Source: Hyphomicrobiales bacterium
GTDB taxonomy: Bacteria; Pseudomonadota; Alphaproteobacteria; Rhizobiales; Devosiaceae
Reading direction: 5' to 3'
Assembly (NCBI GenBank): GCA_027487555.1
Contig: JAIYDI010000018.1
Location: 496,001 to 560,000 of the forward strand
DNA length: 64,000 bases
Part shown: one piece after another, positions 1 through 7,924 of the stretch
Layout of the letters: every line of letters starts with the position of its first letter
How positions within the stretch are numbered: the first letter of the stretch is position 1
Position numbers and translations under genes: made by a program
The notes under the pieces: generated by a model
Told to the model about the DNA's origin: nothing
Databases searched by the model: none
Seen by the model: the letters and a program-made list of their open reading frames with translations, nothing else

Positions 1-606
1 GAAGGAAATGCCAGCGGTGGCAAGGAACAGCTTCTCGGCGAAGATGCCGACGAAGAAATCGGCGCTCTTTTCGCCGCTGAGCGACAGGGTGGGGGCCTTG
101 AACTGCCCGGCGGGCATGTGGACACTGTTGGTGGGGATGGCCCCGAGCATCAGTGCGATGTTGAGCGCGTTGGTGATGATGTTGAGATTGTTGCGCTCGC
201 GCAGGTTCTCGGCGAACTCTGTGGTGGTGGTGCCCGAGTCGATGATGATGGTCTCGTTGTCGCGCACGAAGGCAGCCGCTGCGATGCCAATGCGCTGCTT
301 GCGGTCCATGTTCTGACCGTGCTGCAGGGACATGGACTTGACCTGCTGCGGCACCGACTTGAGATAGGCGCCACCATGCTCGCGCGTGATGTGGCCGTCG
401 AGTTCAAGCCGTTCGAGATCCGTGCGGATCGTCGCCTCGGACACGGCAAAGGCGGCAGACAGGTCGCGCACGCGGGCGCTGCCTTCTTCCTGCAGCCATT
501 CGAGAATCTTCATCCGGCGCGGCTCGGCCAGCAGGTGCGGTCGCGCACCCGTGGCCGATGTGGCCCGACGTGGCCTGGGAGATCGCGGAAGGCGCGGCTT
601 CGTCAT
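1..606 (-). CDS. DeoR/GlpR-family transcriptional regulator (C-terminus outside window)
   Basis: The reading frame is open from an ATG at 606 to the left edge of the window, giving the first 202 residues. An N-terminal winged helix-turn-helix of DeoR type (around residues 32-80, with MKILEWLQEEGSARV and SEATIRTDLERLELDG) is followed by the sugar-phosphate sensing domain, with the typical IDSGTTTTEF phosphate-binding stretch. Such regulators usually repress a neighbouring sugar or polyol uptake and catabolism operon and are released by a phosphorylated sugar. The target operon probably lies to the left, outside this window, so the ligand cannot be named. The first 30 residues are basic and Pro/Arg-rich, so a start at the internal Met32 is possible. 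Its upstream region contains a perfect palindrome (736-753) that could be its operator. Confidence 0.85.
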   Translation of the reverse strand, partial: MTKPRLPRSPRPRRATSATGARPHLLAEPRRMKILEWLQEEGSARVRDLSAAFAVSEATIRTDLERLELDGHITREHGGAYLKSVPQQVKSMSLQHGQNMDRKQRIGIAAAAFVRDNETIIIDSGTTTTEFAENLRERNNLNIITNALNIALMLGAIPTNSVHMPAGQFKAPTLSLSGEKSADFFVGIFAEKLFLATAGISF

Positions 607-1069
607 GGACAGGTCTCGAAAGCACCGGGCGTGCCGGGGTCTCCGGCGATCTCCTGTGTGTCACCGCGCCCGGAGCTTTGCAACGGCAGCAACGGAGTGG
701 TGCACGGCCATAACCGGTCCGTCGCTGGGCCAGTCACGCTTCAAATGAAGCGTCCAGAGAGCCCAAGTCGTTGCCTTGTGGCGCTTCAGAAGCGGAACAT
801 GGGTGCCATTCTTCCTGGAAGCGCCCTCGCAACCAGGTTGGCATGCCTGGCCCGGCGGCAACCCCGCGGGCAACCGATGCGCGCAGGGCCCCGCCGCGCA
901 GAAACCGGGCATCGAAGCGGGCTTTTCCCCGTTCACAAGTCGAACGAAACGCTATAGGTTCCGCGCCATTTCGGAGCCGGGGAGGCGCGTGGCCAAGCTG
1001 GACCGAAGGTATGGCTTTACCCCCGCGGACCGGACCAGTTGGCCAGTCTCCGGGCATCCAGGAGAGACA
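607..1069. other. Divergent intergenic region, DeoR regulator / infA
   Basis: About 460 bp without a convincing gene. Several overlapping frames are open on both strands, but none has a plausible protein sequence or ribosome binding site. Visible elements are the palindrome at 736-753 and a weak promoter-like pair on the + strand, TTCACA at 932-937 and TATAGG at 953-958. The spacer is only 15 bp, so this promoter is a guess. I looked for tRNA, tmRNA and SRP RNA signatures and recognised none. Confidence 0.6.
736..753. promoter_or_regulatory. 18-bp perfect palindrome, possible operator
   Basis: ACGCTTCA and TGAAGCGT are perfect inverted copies separated by two bases (AA). The site lies 130 bp upstream of the DeoR-type start codon and has no T-run, so an operator reads better than a terminator. 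That the DeoR-type regulator binds here is inference. Confidence 0.4.
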
Positions 1070-1288
1070 ATGGCCAAGGAAGACGTGCTCGAGTTTCAAG
1101 GCGTGGTGACGGAATTGCTGCCCAACGCCACTTTCCGCGTCAAGCTCGACAACGGTCACGAGATCATCGCGCACACTGCCGGCAAGCTGCGGCAGAATCG
1201 CATCCGCGTGCTCGCGGGTGACAAGGTGCTGTGCCAGATGACGCCGTACGACCTCACCAAGGGTCGTCTCACCTATCGTTTCCGCTGA
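1070..1288 (+). CDS. infA: Translation initiation factor IF-1
   Basis: A 72-aa S1/OB-fold protein that binds the 30S A-site during initiation. The sequence begins [19 protein letters not shown] and ends [13 protein letters not shown], both typical of bacterial IF-1, and the length matches the family exactly. An AGGAGAG ribosome binding site ends a few bases before the ATG. The frame is open much further upstream, but that extension has no protein-like character. It stands alone between a divergent regulator and a convergent unknown gene, and a hairpin overlapping its stop codon probably ends the transcript. Confidence 0.98.
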   Translation: MAKEDVLEFQGVVTELLPNATFRVKLDNGHEIIAHTAGKLRQNRIRVLAGDKVLCQMTPYDLTKGRLTYRFR

Positions 1289-1305
1289 GGGCTCGCGCCC
1301 TCAGC
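1284..1305. terminator. Hairpin terminator overlapping the infA stop codon
   Basis: GCTGAGGGC and GCCCTCAGC form a perfect 9-bp stem with a TCGC loop. The infA stop TGA lies in the 5' arm. No strong T-run follows. It sits between convergent genes and could serve both strands. Confidence 0.6.
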
Positions 1306-1330
1306 CATATTCGCCGAATGTCCGTACTTG

Positions 1331-1660
1331 TCAGCCGCCCGTCTGCGTGGTGTCGCGCAGGCTGTCGCGCTCGGCTTCCGCCGCGAGCGCCCGATCGCGC
1401 CATTCGGCGATGGTGAGGCCATCCAGCCGCGCCTCTTCGGCGGGTACGGCCGCGAGAACTTCCTCCTCGGGCGGCGTGCCGCTGAGTTTGCCGTGCAGTG
1501 CGATGATATAGTCCGCATCGTCGGGGTGGAGCGTGCCGGCGCGGAATTCATCCAGCATGCGCCGCAGGTCGGCCGCCGTGTCCTCGTTCAGGGTTTCCGA
1601 AGCGAGCATCTGCTGGATCAGTTCGTCTGGCTGCACCGTCACATCTCCCGGTTTGTTCAT
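1331..1660 (-). CDS. Small acidic protein of unknown function
   Basis: A 109-aa protein that I do not recognise, predicted to be cytosolic and mostly helical (EDTAADLRRMLDEFRAG, HPDDADYIIALHGKL, EWRDRALAAEAERDSL). There is no signal peptide or membrane segment. The ATG at 1660 is chosen because the sequence becomes coherent there, and a GTTTAGGGT stretch about ten bases upstream can act as a ribosome binding site. Longer in-frame starts would add an unlikely Arg/Pro-rich leader. It converges on infA and lies about 50 bp downstream of mpg on the same strand, so it may be co-transcribed with it. Confidence 0.6.
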   Translation of the reverse strand: MNKPGDVTVQPDELIQQMLASETLNEDTAADLRRMLDEFRAGTLHPDDADYIIALHGKLSGTPPEEEVLAAVPAEEARLDGLTIAEWRDRALAAEAERDSLRDTTQTGG

Positions 1661-1713
1661 CGGCGCGGACCCTAAACAAACTCGTCGCGATAGGAAACCC
1701 GTCGCGCAGCCAT

Positions 1714-2277
1714 TCACGCGGTTTTGGGGAAGGACCGGCTGACAAAGCGCGAGCCCCGGATGCCGAAGCGCCATGGGATGTCGATGGCCTTGCTGATGCC
1801 GATGCGCGGCCCGATGACGATATCGGGCTCGGCGTTGGCCAGCCTCAGGCGCAGCGCCGATTGCTCGATCGGCAGCGTGTCGAGGGATTTGTCGATGGCG
1901 AGAGCCGCAGTGAGCTTACCGGGGCCGGAGCAGAGCCGGCGCGGATCAGCGAGGCCGCGACGGGCCGCCATGAGCTCCAGCCCCGCGATGGGCTCGAGCG
2001 CGCGGATCAGCACGGCGGCATTGCCTGTGGCGGTGAAGTTCACGCACCAGTGCATACCGTACGAGCGATAGACATAGATGCGGCCCGGACCCATGAACAT
2101 GGCGCGATTGGATGCCGTCTCGCCCCGGAACGAATGCGAGGCCGCGTCGGTGGGGTGGTAGGCCTCGGTCTCGACGATGATGCCCGCGGTTTCCCCGTGC
2201 GACAGGGTCGCGCCAAGCAGGTTGCGGGCGATTGCGTCGACGTCGCGGGAAAAGAAGCTCGTGAGATCGTCGGCCAT
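1714..2277 (-). CDS. mpg: DNA-3-methyladenine glycosylase (AAG/Mpg family)
   Basis: A 187-aa base-excision repair enzyme that removes alkylated purines such as 3-methyladenine from DNA. It shows the family's core: DVDAIARNLLGATL, the catalytic-loop stretch IIVETEAYHPTDAASHSFRG (the first Glu of VETEAY is the general base in this family), then FMGPGRIYVYRSYGMHWC and the SGPGKLTAALAI segment. Length fits the family (about 180-210 aa). The frame continues upstream of the ATG at 2277, but the MADDLTSFFSRDVDAIARNLLG start aligns best with the family. No damage-inducible operator was recognised upstream. Confidence 0.93.
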   Translation of the reverse strand: MADDLTSFFSRDVDAIARNLLGATLSHGETAGIIVETEAYHPTDAASHSFRGETASNRAMFMGPGRIYVYRSYGMHWCVNFTATGNAAVLIRALEPIAGLELMAARRGLADPRRLCSGPGKLTAALAIDKSLDTLPIEQSALRLRLANAEPDIVIGPRIGISKAIDIPWRFGIRGSRFVSRSFPKTA

Positions 2278-2312
2278 GGCAGCCTCGTAGCAGGAAGGCT
2301 GCGCGCCGGAAC

Positions 2313-2540
2313 TCAGACCTTCCTGGTGGTGCCGTTCCGCACGCGATCGACGGCGATCTGCATGGTCAGGTTGACCGAATCCGTCGTGCTGTTGGCGGTG
2401 GAAATGAGCGAGGAACTGAACGCCGAGGCGGTGGAAAGCGCCGCCTGGCTGTAGGCGCGGCGCTTCAGCCGCGCCGCTTCCATCTCCTGCCATGGCGAGG
2501 ATTTCGAAACCCAGTTCATCGAGCGTTTCTGTATCTGCAT
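2313..2540 (-). CDS. Small Ser/Thr-rich protein of unknown function
   Basis: A 75-aa protein starting MQIQKRSMNWVSKSS and ending MQIAVDRVRNGTTRKV. The middle (AALSTASAFSSSLISTANSTTD) is an amphipathic Ala/Ser/Thr-rich helix like those in alphaproteobacterial flagellar or secreted small proteins. I cannot assign a family. An earlier in-frame ATG at 2582 would add 14 residues. Two features stand out upstream: the start codon at 2538-2540 lies inside an 11-bp perfect inverted repeat, and a CtrA-like box lies about 25 bp before it. The gene is 35 bp upstream of mpg on the same strand. Confidence 0.5.
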   Translation of the reverse strand: MQIQKRSMNWVSKSSPWQEMEAARLKRRAYSQAALSTASAFSSSLISTANSTTDSVNLTMQIAVDRVRNGTTRKV

Positions 2541-2560
2541 GGCGCAAGGATGCAGATACA
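2530..2560. promoter_or_regulatory. 11-bp perfect inverted repeat covering a start codon
   Basis: TGTATCTGCAT and ATGCAGATACA are exact inverted copies separated by nine bases. For the minus-strand gene, the second arm contains its ATG. It may be a repressor operator, or an mRNA hairpin that hides the start codon. Which one cannot be told from sequence. Confidence 0.55.
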
Positions 2561-2564
2561 AGGG

Positions 2565-2579
2565 TAAACTTTGTCTTAA
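2565..2579 (-). promoter_or_regulatory. CtrA-like box (TAAA-N7-TTAA)
   Basis: On the + strand TAAA, seven bases, TTAA. This differs by one base from the CtrA consensus TTAA-N7-TTAA. It lies 25-39 bp upstream of the small gene ending at 2313. Short motifs like this also occur by chance, so confidence is low. Confidence 0.3.
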
Positions 2580-2692
2580 CATTTGCGGACCATCGGGTCA
2601 GGTCGGCACAACGCCTGTATGCAATGCCGGCGGGCCACTTGCATTCGGCAGGCGGCACAGCACTATGCGCCCGCCGCAGCAGGGGTATTGAG

Positions 2693-4096
2693 ATGTCGGA
2701 TTCGCTCAAGTTCGGGACGAGCGGGCTCAGAGGGCTCGCGAGCGCGCTCCAGGGCGAGGCCTCCCGCCGCTATGTCGCGGCGTTCCTCGTTCATCTGAAG
2801 GCGACCGGACGGCTCGGTGCGGGCCAGGTGTTCCTCGCGCGCGACATGCGGAGTTCGAGCCCGGCGATCGTTGCGGATTGCGCTGCGGCGATCGAGGCTG
2901 CGGGGCTCGAAGCGGTCGATTGCGGCGTGCTGCCAACGCCAGCGCTGGCGCTGCACGCCATGGCGCTCGACGGCCCGGCGATCATGGTGACGGGCAGCCA
3001 CATCCCGCCCGATCGGAACGGGCTCAAGTTTTATGCACCCGACGGTGAAATCACCAAGGCCGACGAGGCTGGCATTGTCGCAGCGCTGCCGGAGCGCGCG
3101 GACTTCGCGCCGGCGCGGGCGGTGAGGGATGGCTATGCCGCGGCCGGCGACCGCTATCGCCGCCGCTGCCTCGGATTGTTGGCGCCCGGTACACTGAATG
3201 GCTGGCGCGTGGGTGTGTTCGAGCATTCGACTGCGCTGCGCGATATCCTCGTATCGCTGCTGACCCGGGCTGGGGCCGATGTCGTGCGGATCGGGCGCTC
3301 GGAACGCTTCATCGCCGTGGATACGGAGGCGTTCAACGACGCGATCTACGAGCCTCGGAAGCGCTGGATCGCCGAGCACCAGCTCGATGCGATCGTATCG
3401 AGCGATGGCGATGCGGACCGGCCGCTGGTGATCGATGGCGACGGCGCGTTTGTGCGTGGCGATGTGCTGGGCATGCTGGCGGCGCGCTTTGTCGGCGCCG
3501 ATGCTGTGGTGACGCCGGTGACGTCGAACTCCGCGATCGAGGGCGTCGGCTGGTTCCCGCGGGTGCTGCGCACGAAGGTGGGCTCGCCCTACGTGATCGA
3601 GGCGATGCAGGGGCTGGGCGGCACGGTCGTCGGTTTCGAGGCCAATGGCGGTACGCTGCTGGGCAATGATGTCGAGCGCGACGGCCTGGTGCTGAAGGCG
3701 CTGCCGACCCGCGACGCGGTGCTGCCGATTCTCGCCTGCCTTGCGGTCGCTGCGGGTGAGGGGACGAGCATTGGAGGGCTTGTGGCGATGCTGCCTGTGC
3801 GCGCGGCACTGAGCGACCGGCTGACAGATGTACCCGCGGTGGTAAGCGCGCAGTTCCTCACGCGGCTCGAGGACGATCCGGACTTCGCGGCGAGCTATTT
3901 CCAGCCCGTCGGGACGATCACCGAGCTGTCCGGCATCGATGGGTTGCGCTTTGCCTTCGATACGGGCGACACGATCCACTATCGCGCCTCCGGCAATGCA
4001 CCGGAATTGCGTTGCTATGTGGAGGGCACGACGCCGGGTCGGGCCCGGGAGTTGATGATCTGGGGCATGGCGGCGGCGGAAAGCGTGGTGCGCTAG
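2693..4096 (+). CDS. Phosphomannomutase / alpha-D-phosphohexomutase family enzyme
   Basis: A 467-aa enzyme interconverting hexose 6- and 1-phosphates, probably mannose, for GDP-mannose and surface polysaccharide synthesis. All four family loops are visible: the phosphoserine loop VTGSHIPPDRNGLKFY (TGSHIP replaces the common TASHNP, as in the NoeK/ManB-like branch), the Mg2+ loop SSDGDADRPL, the sugar-binding loop FEANGGTLLGND and the C-terminal phosphate-binding RASGNAPELRCYVE. The start MSDSLKFGTSGLRG is typical of the family and follows an AGGGG ribosome binding site. The open frame extends further upstream without protein-like sequence. Substrate preference (mannose or glucosamine) cannot be fixed from the sequence alone. 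Confidence 0.88.
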   Translation: MSDSLKFGTSGLRGLASALQGEASRRYVAAFLVHLKATGRLGAGQVFLARDMRSSSPAIVADCAAAIEAAGLEAVDCGVLPTPALALHAMALDGPAIMVTGSHIPPDRNGLKFYAPDGEITKADEAGIVAALPERADFAPARAVRDGYAAAGDRYRRRCLGLLAPGTLNGWRVGVFEHSTALRDILVSLLTRAGADVVRIGRSERFIAVDTEAFNDAIYEPRKRWIAEHQLDAIVSSDGDADRPLVIDGDGAFVRGDVLGMLAARFVGADAVVTPVTSNSAIEGVGWFPRVLRTKVGSPYVIEAMQGLGGTVVGFEANGGTLLGNDVERDGLVLKALPTRDAVLPILACLAVAAGEGTSIGGLVAMLPVRAALSDRLTDVPAVVSAQFLTRLEDDPDFAASYFQPVGTITELSGIDGLRFAFDTGDTIHYRASGNAPELRCYVEGTTPGRARELMIWGMAAAESVVR

Positions 4097-4105
4097 GCAG
4101 GCCGT

Positions 4106-4723
4106 TCAGCCGACGACGATGATGAACACCGCGGCGGCGGCCATGATGATTGCCGCAACGCGGTTGAGATTTCGGATCGCGCGCGGCGACTGGAAGAAGT
4201 CGCGGGCCTGCGCCGCGAGCGCGGCATAGCCGAGCGCGATGCCGAGCAGGATCACCACCACGATGACGAACAACTGAAAGGTGCCGAGCCAGGTCAGCGG
4301 CTGGTCGAGCGGGATGAAGGTCGGCAGCAGCGAGCCGTAAAAGACGATGGTCTTGGGGTTGCCGAGGGTGAGGGTGAAGCCGGCGAGAAAGGTCTTGCCC
4401 CAGCCCTCGCGCTTCAGCGCGCCGATCTGCTCGCTGCCCGGCTTGGCGCTCCAGAACTGCCAGGCGATGAACAGCAGGTAAAGTGCGCCGCCCCACCGGA
4501 TAACGATCAGAATAGGTGCATAGAGCTGAACCAGCGCCGCGAGGCCGAGCAGCGCGGCGGCGAGGTAGATCAGGTCGCCAACAAGAATGCCGATCACCAT
4601 CGGCACAGCGGCGGAAAAGCCGCCACCCAGCGCCCGCGCCACCACTGCCGACACGCCAGGCCCGGGAACGAGCACGGCGATCGCATAGGCGACAGTGAAG
4701 GCGAACAGCGTACCCAGTTCCAT
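4106..4723 (-). CDS. LysE/RhtB-family amino-acid exporter
   Basis: A 205-aa inner-membrane protein with about six hydrophobic segments. The N-terminus TVAYAIAVLVPGPGVSAVVARALGGG carries the family signature (PGPG near residue 20), and FLAGFTLTLGNPKTIVFYGSLLP is the second conserved LysE motif (NPK). Family members expel amino acids or similar small molecules, driven by proton motive force. The substrate cannot be told. The start ATG at 4723 follows a GGGAGCC ribosome binding site. It converges on the phosphomannomutase gene with a nine-base gap. Confidence 0.9.
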   Translation of the reverse strand: MELGTLFAFTVAYAIAVLVPGPGVSAVVARALGGGFSAAVPMVIGILVGDLIYLAAALLGLAALVQLYAPILIVIRWGGALYLLFIAWQFWSAKPGSEQIGALKREGWGKTFLAGFTLTLGNPKTIVFYGSLLPTFIPLDQPLTWLGTFQLFVIVVVILLGIALGYAALAAQARDFFQSPRAIRNLNRVAAIIMAAAAVFIIVVG

Positions 4724-4815
4724 GTGAGGCTCCCCAGACGGGGCGCTTGTAGCGAGGCGCGCGCGGCTTGGCGAGATGCGCCGTTTCCGGTCGATTGGCA
4801 GCGGCGCTGCCGCGA

Positions 4816-5757
4816 TCAGGGCAGCCGCGAGATGCGCTCCACCAGCAGCTCGTAGAAGCCGTCGGAATCGCCCGAGCGCAGGTAGTTGACGTTGTGGACG
4901 CGGCCGGTCACGCCCCAATAGTCGACGACCGTCATGCCACGGGTCAACTCGCTGCCCGTCTCGATGGCGACATTGCACTGGCGGCCCTTGAACAGGTCTG
5001 GCTTCAGCAGCCAGGCAATGACGCAGGGATCATGCAGCGGGCCGCCATCCCAGCCATATTTGTTGACATCGAAGCGCTCGAAGAAATCCAGCATCTCCGC
5101 CGTCACGACGCCAGAGCGGTTGCCGATATCGCGGAAGCGCTGCACCCGCGCCTTGGTGGTGAGCATGGCATGCGAGACATCGAGCGGGATCTGCGTGATC
5201 GGAACTCCCGAGCGGAAGACGACATCGGCGGCTTCGGGGTCGACATAGATGTTGAACTCGGCGGCCGGAGTGATGTTACCGCCCTCGAAGCAGCCGCCAC
5301 CCATCAGCACGATTTCCCTGATGCGCGAGACGATGGCCGGCGCCTTCACCATGGCCATGGCGATATTGGTGAGCGGCCCGAGGCAGCAGAGCGTGATTTC
5401 GCCCGCGGCATGGGCGTTGAGCGTATCGATGATGTAGTCAACGCCGTGCTGGGTCTGCAGCGGGGTGACCGGCGCGGGCAGGGTGGGGCCATCGAGCCCC
5501 GTGCTGCCATGCACATATTCCGCCGTGACGAGCGGGTGGCGCATCGGGCGCTCGGAGCCGACATAGACCGGCACGTCCGTCCGGCCGGCGACTTCGAGAA
5601 TCTGCAGCGCGTTATGGGCATTCTGGGCCACGCGGACATTGCCGGCGACGGCAACGATGCCCAGCACCTCGAGCTCCTGGGGCGAGCCGAGGGCCAGCAG
5701 AATGGCCACGGCATCGTCCTGGCCGGGGTCCGTATCGATAATGATCTTGCGGGGCAT
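4816..5757 (-). CDS. Nucleoside hydrolase (IUNH family)
   Basis: A 313-aa enzyme that splits the N-glycosidic bond of ribonucleosides to give base and ribose in nucleoside salvage. The N-terminal IIIDTDPGQDDAVAILLAL motif supplies the calcium-binding aspartates. The family's second conserved patch, IVLMGGG followed by TPAAEFNIYVDPEAADVVF, and the C-terminal LHDPCVIAWLL (metal-ligand Asp) are all present. Length is typical. There is no signal peptide, so it is cytosolic. It lies 92 bp upstream of the LysE exporter on the same strand, with no obvious functional link. Specificity (inosine-uridine or pyrimidine) is not determined. Confidence 0.92.
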   Translation of the reverse strand: MPRKIIIDTDPGQDDAVAILLALGSPQELEVLGIVAVAGNVRVAQNAHNALQILEVAGRTDVPVYVGSERPMRHPLVTAEYVHGSTGLDGPTLPAPVTPLQTQHGVDYIIDTLNAHAAGEITLCCLGPLTNIAMAMVKAPAIVSRIREIVLMGGGCFEGGNITPAAEFNIYVDPEAADVVFRSGVPITQIPLDVSHAMLTTKARVQRFRDIGNRSGVVTAEMLDFFERFDVNKYGWDGGPLHDPCVIAWLLKPDLFKGRQCNVAIETGSELTRGMTVVDYWGVTGRVHNVNYLRSGDSDGFYELLVERISRLP

Positions 5758-6009
5758 GGGGTTGGTTCGGGTTGTTGAGGTGATGAGTCCGCTCGATCAT
5801 ATGCGGATGGCGCACCGCAGTCGATGATTTCGGCAGCATCGGGCTGCGACCTTCGTCGGCCGGGGCGTGGCAGGCGTCTTTCCGCCAGGCGCAGGGGATG
5901 GACATATCGGTGTGACGGAATGGTGCCTTCATCGCGATCTCGACCATCGGGCAGCCTTGACGCAGGGCCGTGGTTGGCGATGCTGGCAGGCACATGCACG
6001 ACAGGGGCG

Positions 6010-7857
6010 ATGATGGCGAACGCGACGAGCGAAGCACTGGCGACGGCGGCGCATTCCGGCGTTGACCTGACGCAGGTGGTGGTGTTGCTGGCGGCGGGTG
6101 TCGTAGCGGTGCCCCTGTTCAAGCGGCTCGGGCTCGGTTCGGTGCTTGGCTATCTTGCGGCTGGGCTGGTGCTCGGGCCATTTGGGCTGAGGACGGTGGA
6201 TGACCCGCAGGCGGTGCTGCATGCCGCCGAGCTCGGGGTGGTGATGTTTCTGTTCATCGTCGGGCTCGAAATGGAGCCCGGCAAGCTCTGGGCGCTCCGC
6301 AAGCAGATATTCGGGCTCGGCGTGGGGCAGGTGCTGCTGTGCGGCGGGCTGCTCACAGCGGTTGGTATCGGGCTCGGCCTCGCCCCCGCGGTGGCCTTTG
6401 TCGGCGGCATGGGCTTCGTGCTGACGTCGACGGCGGTCGTGATGCAGTTGCTGACCGAGCGCGGCAGCCTGCCGACGCCGGCGGGCCAGCGCATCGTCTC
6501 GATTCTGCTGCTCGAGGACCTCGCCATCGTACCCTTGCTGGCAATCGTCGCGTTGCTCTCGCCCCAGACAGGAACGATCGATGCCGCTGCTCGCTGGATC
6601 GGCGTCGGGGTTGCGGCACTGGCCGTGGCGAGCATCGTGTTCGCGGGGCGCTGGGTGCTGAACCCGGTGTTCAAGCTGCTTGCCGGGGCGCGGGCTCGCG
6701 AGGTGATGACCGGCGCGGCGCTGCTTGTCGTGCTCGGGGCTGCGCTCGTGATGCAGAGCGTCGGGCTCTCCATGGCGATGGGCGCTTTCATCGCGGGGGT
6801 GATGCTCTCGACCTCGAGCTTCCGGCACCAGCTCGAGGCCGATGTCGAGCCATTCCGCGGGCTGCTTCTTGGGTTGTTCTTTCTTGCCGTCGGCATGTCG
6901 CTGGACGTCGCGGTCGTGGCGAGGAACTGGCAACTGATCGCCATGGCCGTCATCGGCTACATGGCGGTGAAGGGCGTCGCGATCTATGCACTGGCGCGGG
7001 TGCTGAGGACCCCGAAATCCGAGGCGCTGGAGCGCGCATTGCTGATGGCGCAGGGGGGCGAATTCGCCTTCGTGCTGTTCACCACGGCGATGGCGAGCGG
7101 GCTCATGTCGGCGGAGATGAACGCAATTCTTACCGCGACGGTGATCATTTCGATGGTGCTGACGCCGTTCTCGATCATGGCGCTCAGGCTGCTGCCGAAA
7201 CCGGCACAGTCCATGGAAGGCGTCGAGGCCGTGGATCATCTCAGCGGCACGGTGCTGGTGATCGGCTTCGGCCGTTTCGGGCAGATCGCGAGCCAGCCGC
7301 TGATCGCGAGTGGGATAAAGGTATCGATCATCGACACCGACACGGACATGATCCGGGTCGCGTCGCTGTTCGGCATGAAGGTCTATTACGGCGACGGCAC
7401 GCGGCTTGATATCCTGCATTCGGCAGGGGCGGCGACAGCCGAGGCGATCCTCGTTTGCGTCGACGACAAGGATGCCGCAATCAAGATCGTCGAGCTGGTC
7501 AAGGCGGAGTTTCCGGTGGCCAGGGTGCTGTCGCGCTCGTTCGACCGCGGCCACGCGATCAAGCTGATCGAAGCCGGCGTCGACTTCCAGATTCGCGAGG
7601 TTTTCGAATCCGCGCTGGTATTCGGGGGCCAGAGTCTGCGGGAAATGGGCGTCGACGAGGTGGTGATCGCTGAGACGCTCGACGGGGTGCGCGAGCGTGA
7701 CCGGCAGCGCTTCGCCGCGCAGATCTCGGGCGGGATGACGGCCGGGCGCGATCTGCTGCTCTCGAACGCCGAGGAGCAGGCCAAGGAAAGCGGTGCGGTG
7801 TCGGGGCCCTCGGAGCCAATCATGCTCAAGCCGGATGCAGCGGGCGCCGGCCGCTGA
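6010..7857 (+). CDS. Kef-type monovalent cation:proton antiporter (CPA2) with RCK domain
   Basis: A protein of about 615 aa. Residues 20-400 form roughly 12 hydrophobic segments of a Na+/H+ exchanger (CPA2) domain, with VLGYLAAGLVLGPFGL near the start and LLLEDLAIVPLLAI in the core. A cytosolic RCK/TrkA-N Rossmann domain follows (VLVIGFGRFGQIAS, then IDTDTDMIRV). This layout matches KefB/KefC glutathione-gated K+ efflux systems, which protect against electrophiles. No separate KefF/KefG oxidoreductase is next to it. Two adjacent ATG codons (6010 and 6013) follow an AGGGG ribosome binding site; the second has the better spacing. The open frame upstream to 5824 is not protein-like. Confidence 0.88.
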   Translation: MMANATSEALATAAHSGVDLTQVVVLLAAGVVAVPLFKRLGLGSVLGYLAAGLVLGPFGLRTVDDPQAVLHAAELGVVMFLFIVGLEMEPGKLWALRKQIFGLGVGQVLLCGGLLTAVGIGLGLAPAVAFVGGMGFVLTSTAVVMQLLTERGSLPTPAGQRIVSILLLEDLAIVPLLAIVALLSPQTGTIDAAARWIGVGVAALAVASIVFAGRWVLNPVFKLLAGARAREVMTGAALLVVLGAALVMQSVGLSMAMGAFIAGVMLSTSSFRHQLEADVEPFRGLLLGLFFLAVGMSLDVAVVARNWQLIAMAVIGYMAVKGVAIYALARVLRTPKSEALERALLMAQGGEFAFVLFTTAMASGLMSAEMNAILTATVIISMVLTPFSIMALRLLPKPAQSMEGVEAVDHLSGTVLVIGFGRFGQIASQPLIASGIKVSIIDTDTDMIRVASLFGMKVYYGDGTRLDILHSAGAATAEAILVCVDDKDAAIKIVELVKAEFPVARVLSRSFDRGHAIKLIEAGVDFQIREVFESALVFGGQSLREMGVDEVVIAETLDGVRERDRQRFAAQISGGMTAGRDLLLSNAEEQAKESGAVSGPSEPIMLKPDAAGAGR

Positions 7858-7924
7858 ACCGGCGGGGCTTCCCACTGCTGCGATTAAGTGCGACAGTTGG
7901 GACAGAGGGGACTAAATCGTCACG

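Noticed and set aside
118..957. A 279-codon + strand frame over the DeoR regulator and the intergenic region
   Set aside because: It opposes a regulator with a full helix-turn-helix, and the translation beyond 606 is not protein-like.
607..1069. A structured RNA gene (tmRNA, SRP or RNase P RNA) upstream of infA
   Set aside because: None of the conserved cores of these RNAs could be recognised; only one palindrome stands out.
5929..7875. A 648-codon open frame antisense to the Kef antiporter
   Set aside because: His/Gln/Arg-rich low-complexity translation, no start context, complete overlap with a clear membrane transporter.
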